Shown here: piece after piece, positions 8,269-18,610 of the stretch
Position numbering within the stretch: the first letter of the stretch is position 1
Layout of the letters: every line of letters begins with the position of its first letter
DNA from: Lepidodermella squamata
Taxonomy: Eukaryota; Gastrotricha
Assembly (NCBI GenBank): GCA_047495785.1
Contig: JBLDXI010000029.1
Coordinates: 2,480,001 to 2,544,000, forward strand
DNA: 64,000 nt
Direction of reading: 5' to 3'
Notes under the pieces: model-generated
The model's input: only the letters and a program-made list of their open reading frames with translations
Told to the model about the DNA's origin: nothing
Database searches by the model: none
Translations under genes and position numbers: made by a program

Positions 8269-10922
8269 TCAAGCCTTTTTTCTACCCAATTTCGGGACAA
8301 AAATTATACCAGCGGGTGTAGCGGCAACCAAAATTGTAACAACCGATAATCCAATTGCGATTTGAGAATATGTCTTCGTGAAGAAAGCTGCAACGACACA
8401 GCAACCTGCGAAGGAGATCAGGGCGAAACCGTAAGTAGCGAATCCCGTAAGCCGGAGATCCTTTATCTCAGCAGACTTTTGCTAAAAGAAATACATTTGG
8501 TATTACAAGCAAAGAAATATCGATCAAGCCACGCCTACCTTCCTGAGAGCATACGCCTTGAACAGCGCAGTTAGAAACAACAACCCGAAGATGACGAAGA
8601 ATATGGCGACGAAGACGTCAGAATAGGATTTCTGCAACGAGCAGGCGTATGAGTAATGCTGGTACGCTAGCCCCATGTTTGCTGGTGAATATTCGATTCC
8701 CAAGTCTACCATTTCAGTTTGAAATGGATACAAAGAAAGCCAAACAATTGATATGGTGGCTATGGCTGATGTCAAGAGCAGAACATGCCACATGCCATTT
8801 CTTCGTTTTGGTCTTAGTTGATTCATTCGAACTGTGCTCGGTATAGACAACGAATCACTTCGCGACTCACCCTCGGCATATGTTGCAGCCCTGAATGCAT
8901 TCAGCTTGACCGCAAGCGTTTGAACTCCCGTTCTAATATTTACGAAGCGAAAAGCAATCGTCAGCTTGAAGAGCAGAGACGATGTGATTAATGAATACCC
9001 GACGAGTATCATGAAACATTGCGACATGCAGTAAATACTAGTTTCAAGGCTGCCGAAATTCGACCCAACAACCACACCGATTAACATTAAGATAGAGCCA
9101 ACTATAACAGTGAGATTGAATTCTGGCATGGAATATTTCACGAAATCCTCATTGCGGGACCAATACTGATGGATGAACATTGCAACTAGGGATAAGATGT
9201 TTGCGAAGGAGATAAAGTTGATAACTATTGTTATAATATCTGGAAATAACGGATCCTTTACCGTCAATATTTTAAGTGAATCTGGTGGTGGAAGACCGTC
9301 ATATGTTCGCCATTTCAACTTGTCTCGATCAAGTTGGAATATGTCTGAGGTCCCACGAGTGTCATGAAATGCTATCGGCACATAATTGAGCAAGGAATCG
9401 AAACCAGTGGTCTGGTTATCATCCGCATCCCGGATTTGCTGTACTTGAGTGTAAGCGACAATGCCGGATATTGCATTCAGAGACCTGTTCAGGTCTGAGT
9501 AAAAACCTGTGTAAACGACATTTTCCAGCGATGACTGCATCAGCTGGCGTATTTCAGAGCCATTCTGTTGAAATTTGGACTTGGACGTGACCCAGTTTAG
9601 CAAGGTTTGATTTCGAGAGTTGAGAATAGTCTCCGTATGGTTCAAAGCCGCCGCCGCGACCATAATTTGCTCATACATGAACGTGCTGCAGCATTCCCAG
9701 TAGTAGTAATTGTCTGTTACGTCAACTCGGCTCAGTAGTTCCTTTGCAAAATCCTTCGCCGTAGTTCCAACAGAATCAACAAGTCGGTTTTGCTTGTTAA
9801 TAAATGAATCAAAGTTAGAGTAGATTGTGCTTCGCAAAACGTCGAAAATCATTCTTTCAGTACACCACGGAGGCTTGACTGGGTAATTGGCTGTGAACTT
9901 CGTGTAGGGATGGGCTATAAATACGTAATTGGGGCCGTAAATGTCAGCTTTGCGGAGATAACAAGCAACGAAAGCTGGCAGATTGTTATTCATAACAATA
10001 ATCCTCGGGCGGCTGCGCTTCAACTGATCCATTGCATCCTGAAAGTTGTCATCAGAAGGCATCTCCCCAGTTGGCGGGAGAAAAACTTTCGCGATAACAT
10101 TGATCGATATGTTTTCCCTAACAAGGATCGGCACAAGGATGGCGTTCGTGTACTCCATCATTGACGAGGAATCAGACAAAATGGACACTCTGTTCCACCC
10201 TAAAGTTTTGACAAGTTTGACATTGGCGTAGCTAAAGACATCAGGCGCAGGACTAATCACGTAGTACGCTCTGTATAATCCCCGTAGATGATAAACCATC
10301 GGGTTACTCGACGAAGCACCAAGCTGTATATAGTAGGTGAATGAAATGAAATATAACTCATTGCCAACTTACGCCTACAAAATTGAAGTACTGGGTCATT
10401 CGAGCTAGAGTATCTTGGTCACTACACTCAGGTCCGATAAATATGGGCAGCCGATTTTCTGCGTCCTCGTTCTGCCTCATCGAAAACAGGAACTGATTTA
10501 CCCCAATGGATTGAGTGCACTACGAGAAACAGAAAGCTAATGGTATTCAAGGAGTAGTGACTCAGAGACTCACTTGGTTGTCGATAAATTCTACACCCAA
10601 CTCGTATTTATCTAGCAACCCCAGCTTGGAAACTGTTTCCAGCGCGAATCGAGTAGATTCAGTGCTTATCGGCCCAACAGGTGCCACTGTACCGCCTTAC
10701 AATAGGATTCAAAGCTTCAAGCAAGATTCATGTCTTTTCATTTCTTAGCTTACCGTATCGATGAGTGACTATTATGCGAAGCAGAGTTTTGTTTTCCTTC
10801 AATTTATTTGGCTGAATGAACTTCGGCATCGGCGACTGCATTGTTAGGCGAGAGCCGGCGGCAAACGTTTGCAATTCTTGGGTTAGCAAGATGATGATAA
10901 TAAGAGTATATAATCTTTGCAT
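8269..10922 (-). CDS. Class C GPCR, GABA-B receptor-like (5 exons)
   Basis: Minus-strand exons 10922-10754, 10695-10574, 10519-10373, 10323-8539 and 8481-8269, all phase-compatible, give 811 residues. After a signal peptide (LYTLIIIILLTQELQTF) comes a bilobed venus-flytrap ligand domain, with IFIGPECS, LGASSSNP and LGWNRVSIL matching the ANF-receptor family. From about residue 500 there are seven membrane segments; the last exon supplies TM6-TM7 and ends ATPAGIIFVPKLG, like the FVPK motif after TM7 in GABA-B receptors. There is no cysteine-rich domain between the two halves, which favours GABA-B over glutamate-type receptors. The cytoplasmic tail is very short, without the coiled coil that pairs GABA-B1 and B2. 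Ligand unproven. Confidence 0.88.
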
Positions 10923-11930
10923 ACTTCTACGGTAGTAAAATTAGGAATGAATGCCGATGTTCAACCCCGCAGCGATAACGTACCGCGCAAAATTTTAACT
11001 AGCTGTATCATCACTAAAGGATATCGAACTTTCAAGACATCAAAGTGCACGCAACGCATGACACGAAATCAAAACAGTCCGGTCTTGGTAGGGCGTCGAT
11101 CTAGCAATGATTGAAGTTAGCTACTAATTTCTCGAGTACGCTACACATACAGTCTATGATCTGCTAAAGATTATAAGGGGGAGAAAAAATGTCTGTTGTC
11201 TGTTGTAATGATAATATATAAGGGCAAAATGGTCCAAATTGCTATTACGAGACGTCTGCAATATTCATCGCCTCGGTTCCATAGCTGTGGTCTCCGCGCC
11301 AGCTTTTCATCGTATGGCAGCACTGATCACTGATCCATCCGCCAATCGCGGGTTCAGCTTATACGCACATATTTTGCGATAGGCCTCTTGAAGATTATCA
11401 AAGCTTCTGCTCGCTTCGAAATTCATGTTGGCTTAAAATGAAAGGAAAACGAAAAATGGAAGCGACAACCGAAAGTTCCCAAAAACTGCCGATTGTACTT
11501 GAAACAAATGCTTTAGATGGAGATGGATGGCGTGAAATAGTAGATTATTTGAATTTTATAACAACAGCAAGATTCTCGGCTGTGGGGCGGGTGACCACAT
11601 TTTTAGTTTTGCTTGTCTTCGGCTTCCTCTATACCCGAAGACCAGGGAACATCATTCGCGGGGAAGAGAAATAAAACTTTCAATTTCAATTGAAATGAAA
11701 ACTGAAAACTATCGATAAATGTAGTTTCATCCGTTTTTTCGAAAGGGCGACAAAAGCACCATGTTGCTGGCAAGAATTAAGGCGGCAAATTAGCCGCGCT
11801 AGTCAAATTACTAGTCATGACTGACTCCATTTTTGTTCTAGCAAAATATTTATAGTTTCCCGGATTCGGATCTTGTTTAGATTCGGTGCGATGATTTCGA
11901 GGTTTGGAGTTGAAATATCGAAATAGAACT
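10923..11930. other. Intergenic, one weak open frame
   Basis: Upstream region of the GABA-B-like gene. At 11438-11674 (plus) there is a 78-residue frame whose middle (DGWREIVDYLNF) is faintly F-box-like and whose end has a hydrophobic stretch (TTFLVLLVFGFLY). I see no splice partner or homolog, so I do not call it a gene. Confidence 0.4.
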
Positions 11931-11972
11931 CGCGATTGATAGTCTCGCATGTATGCGAGACTATCAATCGCG
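11931..11972. repeat. Perfect 42-bp palindrome
   Basis: Arms of 20 bp beginning CGCGATTGATAGTCTCGCAT around a 2-nt centre. Confidence 0.95.
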
Positions 11973-11985
11973 ACTATCGATCCCG

Positions 11986-12151
11986 CTTATCTATTAATCC
12001 TAGTTCATAGTTAGCTAAAATCGTAATAAAACTCGAGAAACATTTACAAGAAAATTCCTGGCCTTGTAAGACAACAACAAGGCCAGGAATTTTCCTATAA
12101 ATGTTTCTCGAGTTTTATTTAGCTAACTATGAACTAGGATTAATAGATAAG
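11986..12151. repeat. Long inverted repeat, 82/75-bp arms, 9-nt loop
   Basis: Arm 11986-12067 pairs with arm 12077-12151. Pairing is nearly perfect except that the right arm lacks 7 nt and has a few mismatches. It lies only 13 bp from the 42-bp palindrome, and may be a foldback-type element. No TSD identified. Confidence 0.9.
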
Positions 12152-12339
12152 GAACTAGGAGCTTGGAAAAATGGTTAACCAATTTTAATGACGATTCCTC
12201 TGGTTATCCAATCCACAATCAAATTCCCAGTTGAAGACAGCAGAAAAATTCTAATACTGACCAATTAGCTGATAACTTATGATTGATGATAAGGCTGGAA
12301 TTCAATTATTTCCTGCGCTTCGATAAATGCCGGTTCCAA

Positions 12340-12346
12340 TATATAA
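12340..12346 (+). promoter_or_regulatory. TATA-like box of KG-rich gene 2
   Basis: TATATAA 90 bp before the ATG, at the same spacing as in the other copies. Confidence 0.6.
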
Positions 12347-12429
12347 GGACGTTAGATGTTGAAGAAAAATATCAATCCAGCTCCATTTCAAATAATATAT
12401 ATATTTCGCTCAGACATAGAACCGTAAAG

Positions 12430-13029
12430 ATGCGCACTGTTTTCGCTTTGACTGCTGTCGTTCTCTTGGCCCTAGGTAAATCTTGAAAGCGTTTGCTGGT
12501 CCCATAATCTAACTCGTTATTTTTCGTTTCAGCTTTCTCCGAAGCTGAGGCTGGCCGCGGAAACAAGGGCAAAAGTGTTTCGAAGAACTACTCGAAGAGC
12601 GTCTCCATCAGCGTGTCGTACAACCGGCAGCCGAAGAAGCACGCGATGAAGAAGCGCCCGGCCAAGAAGGCCTTCGTCGCTGGGCGCAAGCACCGCCGTG
12701 CCTCGTTCTCCAAGTCCGTGTCCGCGTCGGTGTCGGCCCGCACGAACAAGCACACCCGCAAGGTCTCCACCAAGAAGTTCATGCGCGTGCACAAGCGCGG
12801 ATCCATGTCCGGCTCGTACTCGCGCTCGGGCTCCTTCGGCGGCTACAACAAGAAGGGCGGCAACAAGCGCCACGGTGGCAAGAAGTTCGGCGGCAAGAAG
12901 TTCGGCGGCAAAAAGCACGGTGGCAAGCACGGCAAGGGTCGCAAGGGCAGCAAGAGCGGCAGCTACTCGGCCTCCAACAACTTCTCCTACTCGGTCGCCG
13001 TCGAGACCGGTGCTGCTCCCTCTAAATAA
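12430..13029 (+). CDS. Secreted Lys/Gly/Ser-rich basic protein, copy 2 (2 exons)
   Basis: Exons 12430-12475 and 12533-13029 with a 57-nt phase-1 intron encode 180 residues. It has the same layout as copy 1: signal peptide (MRTVFALTAVVLLAL), SVS motifs, K/R/H-rich centre, GGKKFGGKK repeats and the VAVETGAAPSK tail. Differences from copy 1 are a four-residue insertion (KNYS) near the N-terminus, one Lys lost in the GKKGRK segment, and a few substitutions. A 270-nt stretch of exon 2 is almost identical at nucleotide level to copy 1, synonymous sites included, while the intron is much more diverged and has an in-frame stop. It lies tail to tail with the DUF4832 gene. Confidence 0.8.
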
Positions 13030-13414
13030 AAACTCTTTAAAGCGAAAAGAATCGAAATAAGTTTTCTTCGTGTAATTTATTCTAGAATTCAAAGGGTGAA
13101 AATAAAAGCATCATGCTGAATTCTTTAACCAAAAGTGTTGTCTATTTAAAGATTTTAATTCGCTTTTATAATTGGTGTGAAAATTAGCTAACTTGTGATA
13201 ACTAGAGTCAATAAATATGCAAATCAGATAAAATGAAATTGCGTTCAGGCGGGAAATATTACGCTCGACTAGTACATTTTTGCAAGCAAGTTTTGTTCTT
13301 AGCGATGATGAGACCTTATAGGGTCACCGTTTTTGCTAGATTTTCTGAAATATTAAGCTTGAATATACATTTTTGAAGGAATCAAGTTTTTGGTGATGAA
13401 GCAACCTCACAAGG
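13030..13414. other. 3' intergenic spacer between convergent genes
   Basis: AT-rich spacer between KG-rich copy 2 and the DUF4832 gene. It holds two short related segments (GATGATGAGACCTTATAGGG near 13303 and GGTGATGAAGCAACCTCACA near 13391), each followed by a 'GTCAC(C/A)GTTTTTGCT' motif. Nothing else recognised. Confidence 0.5.
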
Positions 13415-14794
13415 TCACAGTTTTTGCTTTTTCGCAGCAGGCAGAAATGTTCCAGCTGGCAGCTTGACCGGAATAAGATTAGTGCGATCACGCCATTCAG
13501 GAGCGAACATCACGCGGTATGATGGCTCGGAAAGTCCACCAGTTCCAACTCCAATAACCACATCATGCGTCTTGTTTAATCGCACTCCCGAAGTTCCAAC
13601 CAAATTCATCGAGAAATTGACAGTTTGCCCCGACCCCAACGTCGTTAAATCCCAATCAGGCAACTCAATTCTGTAGGCTGAAATTGTTCCCTTTCTAGCT
13701 TTGAGTTTCGATGAGGGAATTACGAGGGCATAAGCTTCGCCTTTTCTAATCGGTGCAGCCCAGCCGTCGTTTCGAATGGTTACATTGTTACGATCAGCTC
13801 GAGTCATCACGGGTACGTAACCCAGCTTGCTTTGAATGATGTCCAAGCAACTCTGGCCAAGGCTATTAACCTTCTTCCAATTATTAATTACAATTTCACT
13901 CTGGCCGTTGCCCATCGGTCCATCCCTGAGCCAAGCTTGTTTCAAGGCTTCAAAATGGCGCATGGTCCTGTTACATTCTATCAGCGCATTGTTCGTGATT
14001 CCACAAGTTTCGCCGCTAGTTGGCTTGTGGAATTCAGCCATTTGCTTTCTGACTTCGGTATTGATAACTCTCTCGTTGAGTTTCTTGCCAATAATGTTCA
14101 CAAATGTGCCCTCGTCGTGGTTATTGTACAAAATACAATCATCGAATAGACCAAGGCGGTTCTTTCCCTTCTCTGGTTCGACATCGCTGGGTATCAGCGC
14201 GATTTGGTCAGGTCGACGGAAGAAAACCACTGGTATGGACTTAGGAACAGCGTTTAGAATTTCGCGGAATAAATCTGACTGCTCAGCATCTTTTTTGTAA
14301 TTGGTCGAGTGTCCGCTGTACATCTCGCCCCAACGTCCCATGAAACCGGCTTGGAAACCTGAGATGACAGCTGAGTGATTCACAAGGAGAGGCTCCAACT
14401 GCGCCAGGTGAAGCTTGACAATATTCAGCGGAGCATCCTGAACTTTGGCTTTCTTATCGTCAGTATAGGCGAAGCGAAGGATGATTCTCATTCCATTGGC
14501 ATGAACAGCTTCCAGATCTGCACCGATCTCATCGAGCGCAGCTGTTGAGATATTTCTGTCCTTGAATGCTTCAAGGTAGTAAAGACGATGAGTCATCGTA
14601 CGACCTTCCTTGACTCTTTTCTTGAGTTCCTTGACAAACGAACCATGTTCACTCTTATTCGAATGTCTGAAATAGCGCCATGTCTGGGCGTAGAGACCCC
14701 GGTCCGGGTTACGCGGCGATAAGTCCTGAGCCCAAACACAGCTCAACAAAATCACAATTATTAGCGGCAGTGCCGCTCTTACAACTTCGAACAT
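13415..14794 (-). CDS. Secreted DUF4874/DUF4832 family protein, intronless
   Basis: Single open frame of 459 residues starting at ATG 14794. Residues 1-22 form a signal peptide (AALPLIIVILLSCVWAQ). The body starts NPDRGLYAQTWRYF and continues with ILRFAYTD, GFQAGFMGRWGEMYSGHS and VFFRRPDQIALI. This resembles the DUF4874 + DUF4832 layout, a barrel-like, glycoside-hydrolase-like fold known mostly from bacteria and fungi; the C-terminal third looks like a beta-sandwich (VTIRNDGWAAPIRKGEAYAL). Function and substrate are not established. Unlike most genes here it has no intron, and codon use is not extreme. Horizontal acquisition is possible, but could equally be a retained animal family. Confidence 0.75.
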   Translation of the reverse strand: MFEVVRAALPLIIVILLSCVWAQDLSPRNPDRGLYAQTWRYFRHSNKSEHGSFVKELKKRVKEGRTMTHRLYYLEAFKDRNISTAALDEIGADLEAVHANGMRIILRFAYTDDKKAKVQDAPLNIVKLHLAQLEPLLVNHSAVISGFQAGFMGRWGEMYSGHSTNYKKDAEQSDLFREILNAVPKSIPVVFFRRPDQIALIPSDVEPEKGKNRLGLFDDCILYNNHDEGTFVNIIGKKLNERVINTEVRKQMAEFHKPTSGETCGITNNALIECNRTMRHFEALKQAWLRDGPMGNGQSEIVINNWKKVNSLGQSCLDIIQSKLGYVPVMTRADRNNVTIRNDGWAAPIRKGEAYALVIPSSKLKARKGTISAYRIELPDWDLTTLGSGQTVNFSMNLVGTSGVRLNKTHDVVIGVGTGGLSEPSYRVMFAPEWRDRTNLIPVKLPAGTFLPAAKKQKL

Positions 14795-16070
14795 ATTTAA
14801 TCAATGCCCTAGGAAAAAAACGAGACGCAAATTTGATTCTTGCAATTGACAATCTTTACAAGAATACAAAGTAGCGATTCGAATATAGACAACCAATTTT
14901 CGCTGTGTCAAATAAATAAAATGTGAGAAATAGTTGCAGCAATAAACAATTTCGGCCGACGATATAAGGGCTCATCTGCTCATGCTATTTACTAAATATT
15001 TTTGCATAATTTTAATTTTATGGAATTTAGCCCGAGTTTAGTTACAACCGATTCCTCTCAATGAGATAAGTCTATTTATATGAAAACGTAGATGTTTCAG
15101 TCTTCATCAAAGCTATTACAGGATTTTCAGAATATATATAATTGAAATTAGATGACAAAAGAGGGATCAAAGACTCAAAATCTCGCTCAAAATCAGATCG
15201 TTGAAGGAAAAAGGGGGCACTACCAGCCAGTGGACAAAATTGTACCCTTTTACACCGTGCTTTACAGGTAGCCGTTGGCGGTTTTGAAAAATGCTTTGTT
15301 AAATGTTAAATTATGCTCAAATTATGCTAGGGGAAAACTTCACATATTGACACTTTAAGGCGGATTTTTTAAAATGCGAGCGAAGCGAGCCACGATCCAA
15401 AATCCTTGCCCCGCCGTAAGAGCGAGCGGAGCGAGCATTACGGGGCAAGGATTTTGGGACGAGCGTAGCGAGGCACCGAGCAAAGCGAGAAAGCGACGAT
15501 TAATTCTTAATTAATCAAGTCGAGCGAAGCGAGATGAATGACCGACAACTAAATACTTCATTCCGCTTTTTTAAACGCGTCCAGCAACTGCCTTACATTT
15601 TTCAAAGACGATTTTCACTGCCTCAGGCGGGTAAAACGGGCCAGAAAAAAAATGAAATCGGTCAGTTCCAAACGTGAAACGAGTCGAAGCATGAGTGAAA
15701 CGAGGCGCAGCCGAGTGCAACGAATGCGGAGACGAGTTTCAATAATTTCAATTTTTTCAAGGCCCATTTTTCACTACTGCATGCACGAGATTCACACGTG
15801 AAGCTGCTGAACGTGTCAGCAATTTGCGAACTCAGACATTGGACCGGCTTTTTATCGTCGAAATGAGTTAATAAGATTTTAAATTCAGAAAATTCAGATT
15901 CAGAGTTTGAGAATACGATATTATCAAGCTTTCATAATTAAGATGGATTTTTTATTGTTTAAAAATGTGTCTCCTCGTTTTTTAATATGCAGCGAATTAT
16001 GTGAACTATGTGGATTCTGACGCACTCAAACCCCTGTATCTCGATAACGGTGACAGCTGTCCCCTTCGAG
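14795..16070. other. Intergenic repeats, no gene seen
   Basis: AT-rich spacer upstream of the DUF4832 gene. From 15370 to about 15780 it holds fold-back sequence built of GAGCGAAGCGAG-like words. No open frame of note. Confidence 0.6.
15370..15780. repeat. Fold-back region of GAGCGAAGCGAG-like words
   Basis: Words such as GCGAGCGAAGCGAGC and GAGCGGAGCGAGC recur. An inverted pair (CAAAATCCTTGCCCCG near 15393 and its complement near 15446) forms a strong hairpin. A second part (15660-15780) repeats GTGAAACGAG-type words on both strands. A similar structure lies at 28838-28975. Confidence 0.7.
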
Positions 16071-16202
16071 TAATATGTAAAATAGTTCCCACGGTCCGGC
16101 CTGTTTCTCGATGATAACATAACTGCGCCTCGGCTTCGCCTCGGCTTGTTTTGTGATCATCTCGAAACAGGCCTCCCCTAGGGAAATATTAATACATATT
16201 AT
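16071..16202. repeat. Imperfect 50-bp inverted repeat
   Basis: The left arm (TAATATGTAAAATAGTTCCC... GGCCTGTTTCTCGATGAT) pairs with the right arm (ATCATCTCGAAACAGGCC... GGGAAATATTAATACATATTA). The loop contains GCCTCGGCTTCGCCTCGGCTT. Confidence 0.75.
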
Positions 16203-16585
16203 CCTAAACAAAATTATTCGACAATATGGCACTTGATTAGTTTGGTTTGGTTATTGTATCGCTAAAAGGTAGAAAGCGTAATAACGGAATAGCATCCATA
16301 AACTTATAAATAAGGGTAAGAATGAAATGGTTGAAATGGTTTAGCCCTCTCGGCCATGTTTTATGCGAATCCTATACTTTTAATATGAATAATTATTTGA
16401 AAATGAATTATCAGAAATCCGAGTAAATTACCATAAAATGTTGCGCGATTTTCAGTGCAATGTCTGTCTGTTGATCACATTGAGAACACGCCGTAATCAT
16501 CATTTAAAAAAATATTCGAAAAATGACTCATCTTAAACGTTTTTGTTTAGCGTTAGATACTGAATACGCATACCTACCAATAACC

Positions 16586-16735
16586 CTGTTTATCACCGAA
16601 TTCCGTGAACTTGTGTCTGGAGTTCAAACCTAATGAAATTTCGCTTAGGGGTCAAAACGGTCGCATCCAGGGTATTACGCCCTTTGCCCTTTGACTTCTG
16701 CGCAACCCGTTACCGATTGATTTGCACAGACCTGG
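16586..16735 (+). repeat. Dispersed repeat, copy 1
   Basis: Shares an ordered series of blocks with 17510-17665: CCTGTTTATC.CCGAAT, GAGTTCAA.CC, GTATTACG.C.TTTGCCCTTTGA, and GCGCAACCCGTTACCGATTG. The last 19-nt block is identical. Identity unknown. Confidence 0.7.
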
Positions 16736-17080
16736 CCTCTACAACACATCAACATATTCATCAAAGGTATTACAGCGGGCTCGTAAAAAAGCCGGGTACT
16801 TATAACAATATACTTGCTACTGCGCGCTGTTTTTCGCGAGCAAGCTTTTTATAAAAATGCAAGAAAAACATGAGCGCATCAAGGTCACCACAAATTATTA
16901 TATTCGAGTAAATGCGGCTCCTATTCTATTCTGAATTAAGACCCATGGGCGTGCATTTGAGACCGCGCCTTTATTCGGTTAAATATGGTATCATTTTGAG
17001 GAGGTGCTAGCGGTGTAGAGTATTCCCGGTATTCGGGGATACAGGATAAAAAAAGCATACCGGTATATCCTGTATACATA

Positions 17081-17465
17081 CAGCGTGTCCCATAAGTAGC
17101 GCAAAGAAAATGCACGGAAAAGGGTTCAGAAACTAAACTGAGAGACGAAGTCATATTTCATGACCATGAAAACTTTAGAAAATTTAATAAAATTACGAGA
17201 ATAATACCTAATCAATCATGTCACTTGTTAATTGGATTAAGAAAGTCCGGAGAAATTTGGTCCAACCGGGTAAAATACCGAAAATTACCGAACCAGTTAC
17301 CATCGGGGTTTTCCGGGTTTCTCCGGTAAATTCTTTATTTCTTGGGTTAAATCGCGGATAAAAGATGAAATTTGCTCTCGGTAGGTTTAATTTAAAAAAT
17401 TAGTTGAATTCCCTACAAAAAATTGCGGAATTAATTACTAGCTGCGCAACTTCTGGGACACGCTG
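17081..17465 (+). mobile_element. 385-bp MITE with 23-bp TIRs and TA target-site duplication
   Basis: The ends are inverted repeats: CAGCGTGTCCCATAAGTAGC on the left and, on the other strand, CAGCGTGTCCCAGAAGTTGC on the right. A TA flanks each side (17079-17080 and 17466-17467). TIR length, TA duplication and lack of coding capacity fit a non-autonomous Tc1/mariner-type element. An inverted, more decayed copy lies at 26985-27368. Confidence 0.88.
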
Positions 17466-17509
17466 TAGCTCCATTATTTCCTTGTTTGCATTTTTTACTT
17501 TTTATATCC

Positions 17510-17665
17510 TGTTTATCCCCGAATACCGTGAATAATCACGTGAATGCCGTGAGGTTGTGAGTTCAAGCCAAATGAAAACTCACTCCGGCTTCGAGAAGGC
17601 TGCGTTCAAGGTATTACGGCGTTTGCCCTTTGAACTCTGCGCAACCCGTTACCGATTGATTTAGA
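17510..17665 (+). repeat. Dispersed repeat, copy 2
   Basis: Second copy of the family at 16586-16735. A short inverted piece of the same family (GGTATTCGGGGATACAGGATA, near 17030) lies on the other side of the MITE. Confidence 0.7.
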
Positions 17666-18374
17666 CCGATTATAACTTGCTACGGCGATGCGGTTTCAGC
17701 AACAAAACTGCCGGTGTTTTATGGCCATTCTCGAATATAATCTGTCAGTTTTCATTGTGAGTGGTGGAATTCACGGCAAGCAGGGCCGCGAGATGACAAG
17801 GTTCGAACTCGGGGTCCAATAACTTCTCGTACCGCATACTCGTACCCGATCTGACCTGGGGTTGCTCCCGTGACTTGATAAAACTCAACTTTCGAATGCA
17901 ACATTGCTCATCGCAATAATTATTAATAAATATTTCAAATTTAATTATTGAGCTTCATGAGCAGCGGTGATAACTCGTTATTAATAGGTAAAATTGATAA
18001 CCAATTTTTTGGAATAAACATGGTTGATGAAGTTTAGGGCAATAATTACTACCGGCGTTTCGGTTATTTTCCATGACCATCAGGGCTTCAGGGATACAGA
18101 GGAGGAATTTTCGCATGAAACAATGAAAGTTTTATTTTTTTTTTCGCATGAAGTTATAGTTATACAATATAATATAAATATCCGACTTAACTTTTTACTT
18201 TAACTTCATGCTATTGCGCTCATAGATAAAACGGTCGAACAATGTTCCCGTCAACAATTAAAAAAATGCGATTGTTTACAATTATTCCTCTCAACAAATT
18301 CTCTGGAACCATTATCGATTGATTTGAATACAGCAAGCCCGTGTACTTCAGAAGCGTCAAAAACGCGCCATGTT
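17666..18374. other. Intergenic, nothing recognised
   Basis: AT-rich spacer before the conserved promoter block of sHSP copy 2. One GGTTCGAACTCGG box-B-like word occurs near 17800 without a tRNA fold. Confidence 0.5.
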
Positions 18375-18494
18375 GGAGTCGTTCAAAGGTTATTTCGCCT
18401 CACAAGGTATTTGAGTCGCGTGCGATTTAAAAGCACGAGCCGATATGGGCCTGTGTTTTGAACCTTAATCGCGTGGCGTTAAAGACGATGGGGC

Positions 18495-18501
18495 TATAAA
18501 T
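18495..18501 (+). promoter_or_regulatory. TATA box of sHSP gene 2
   Basis: TATAAAT 116 bp before the ATG, within the promoter block conserved with copy 1 (18375-18610 against 4590-4822). Confidence 0.7.
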
Positions 18502-18610
18502 TGCGATTTATTTTCTCGTTAAAATCATCACCTGCTTTTGCAATTTAAAGCTCACAGCAATCTTCTCGCTTTCATTTTCGTTCGTGTTTTGATCCTCTTC
18601 AAACTCTAAA

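Noticed and set aside
11438-11674. 78-residue frame with F-box-like and hydrophobic parts
   Set aside because: The similarity is too weak and no splice partner, promoter or second copy was found.
17760-17840. Box-B-like GGTTCGAACTCGG, possible tRNA or SINE
   Set aside because: No acceptor stem, anticodon arm or box A at the right distance.
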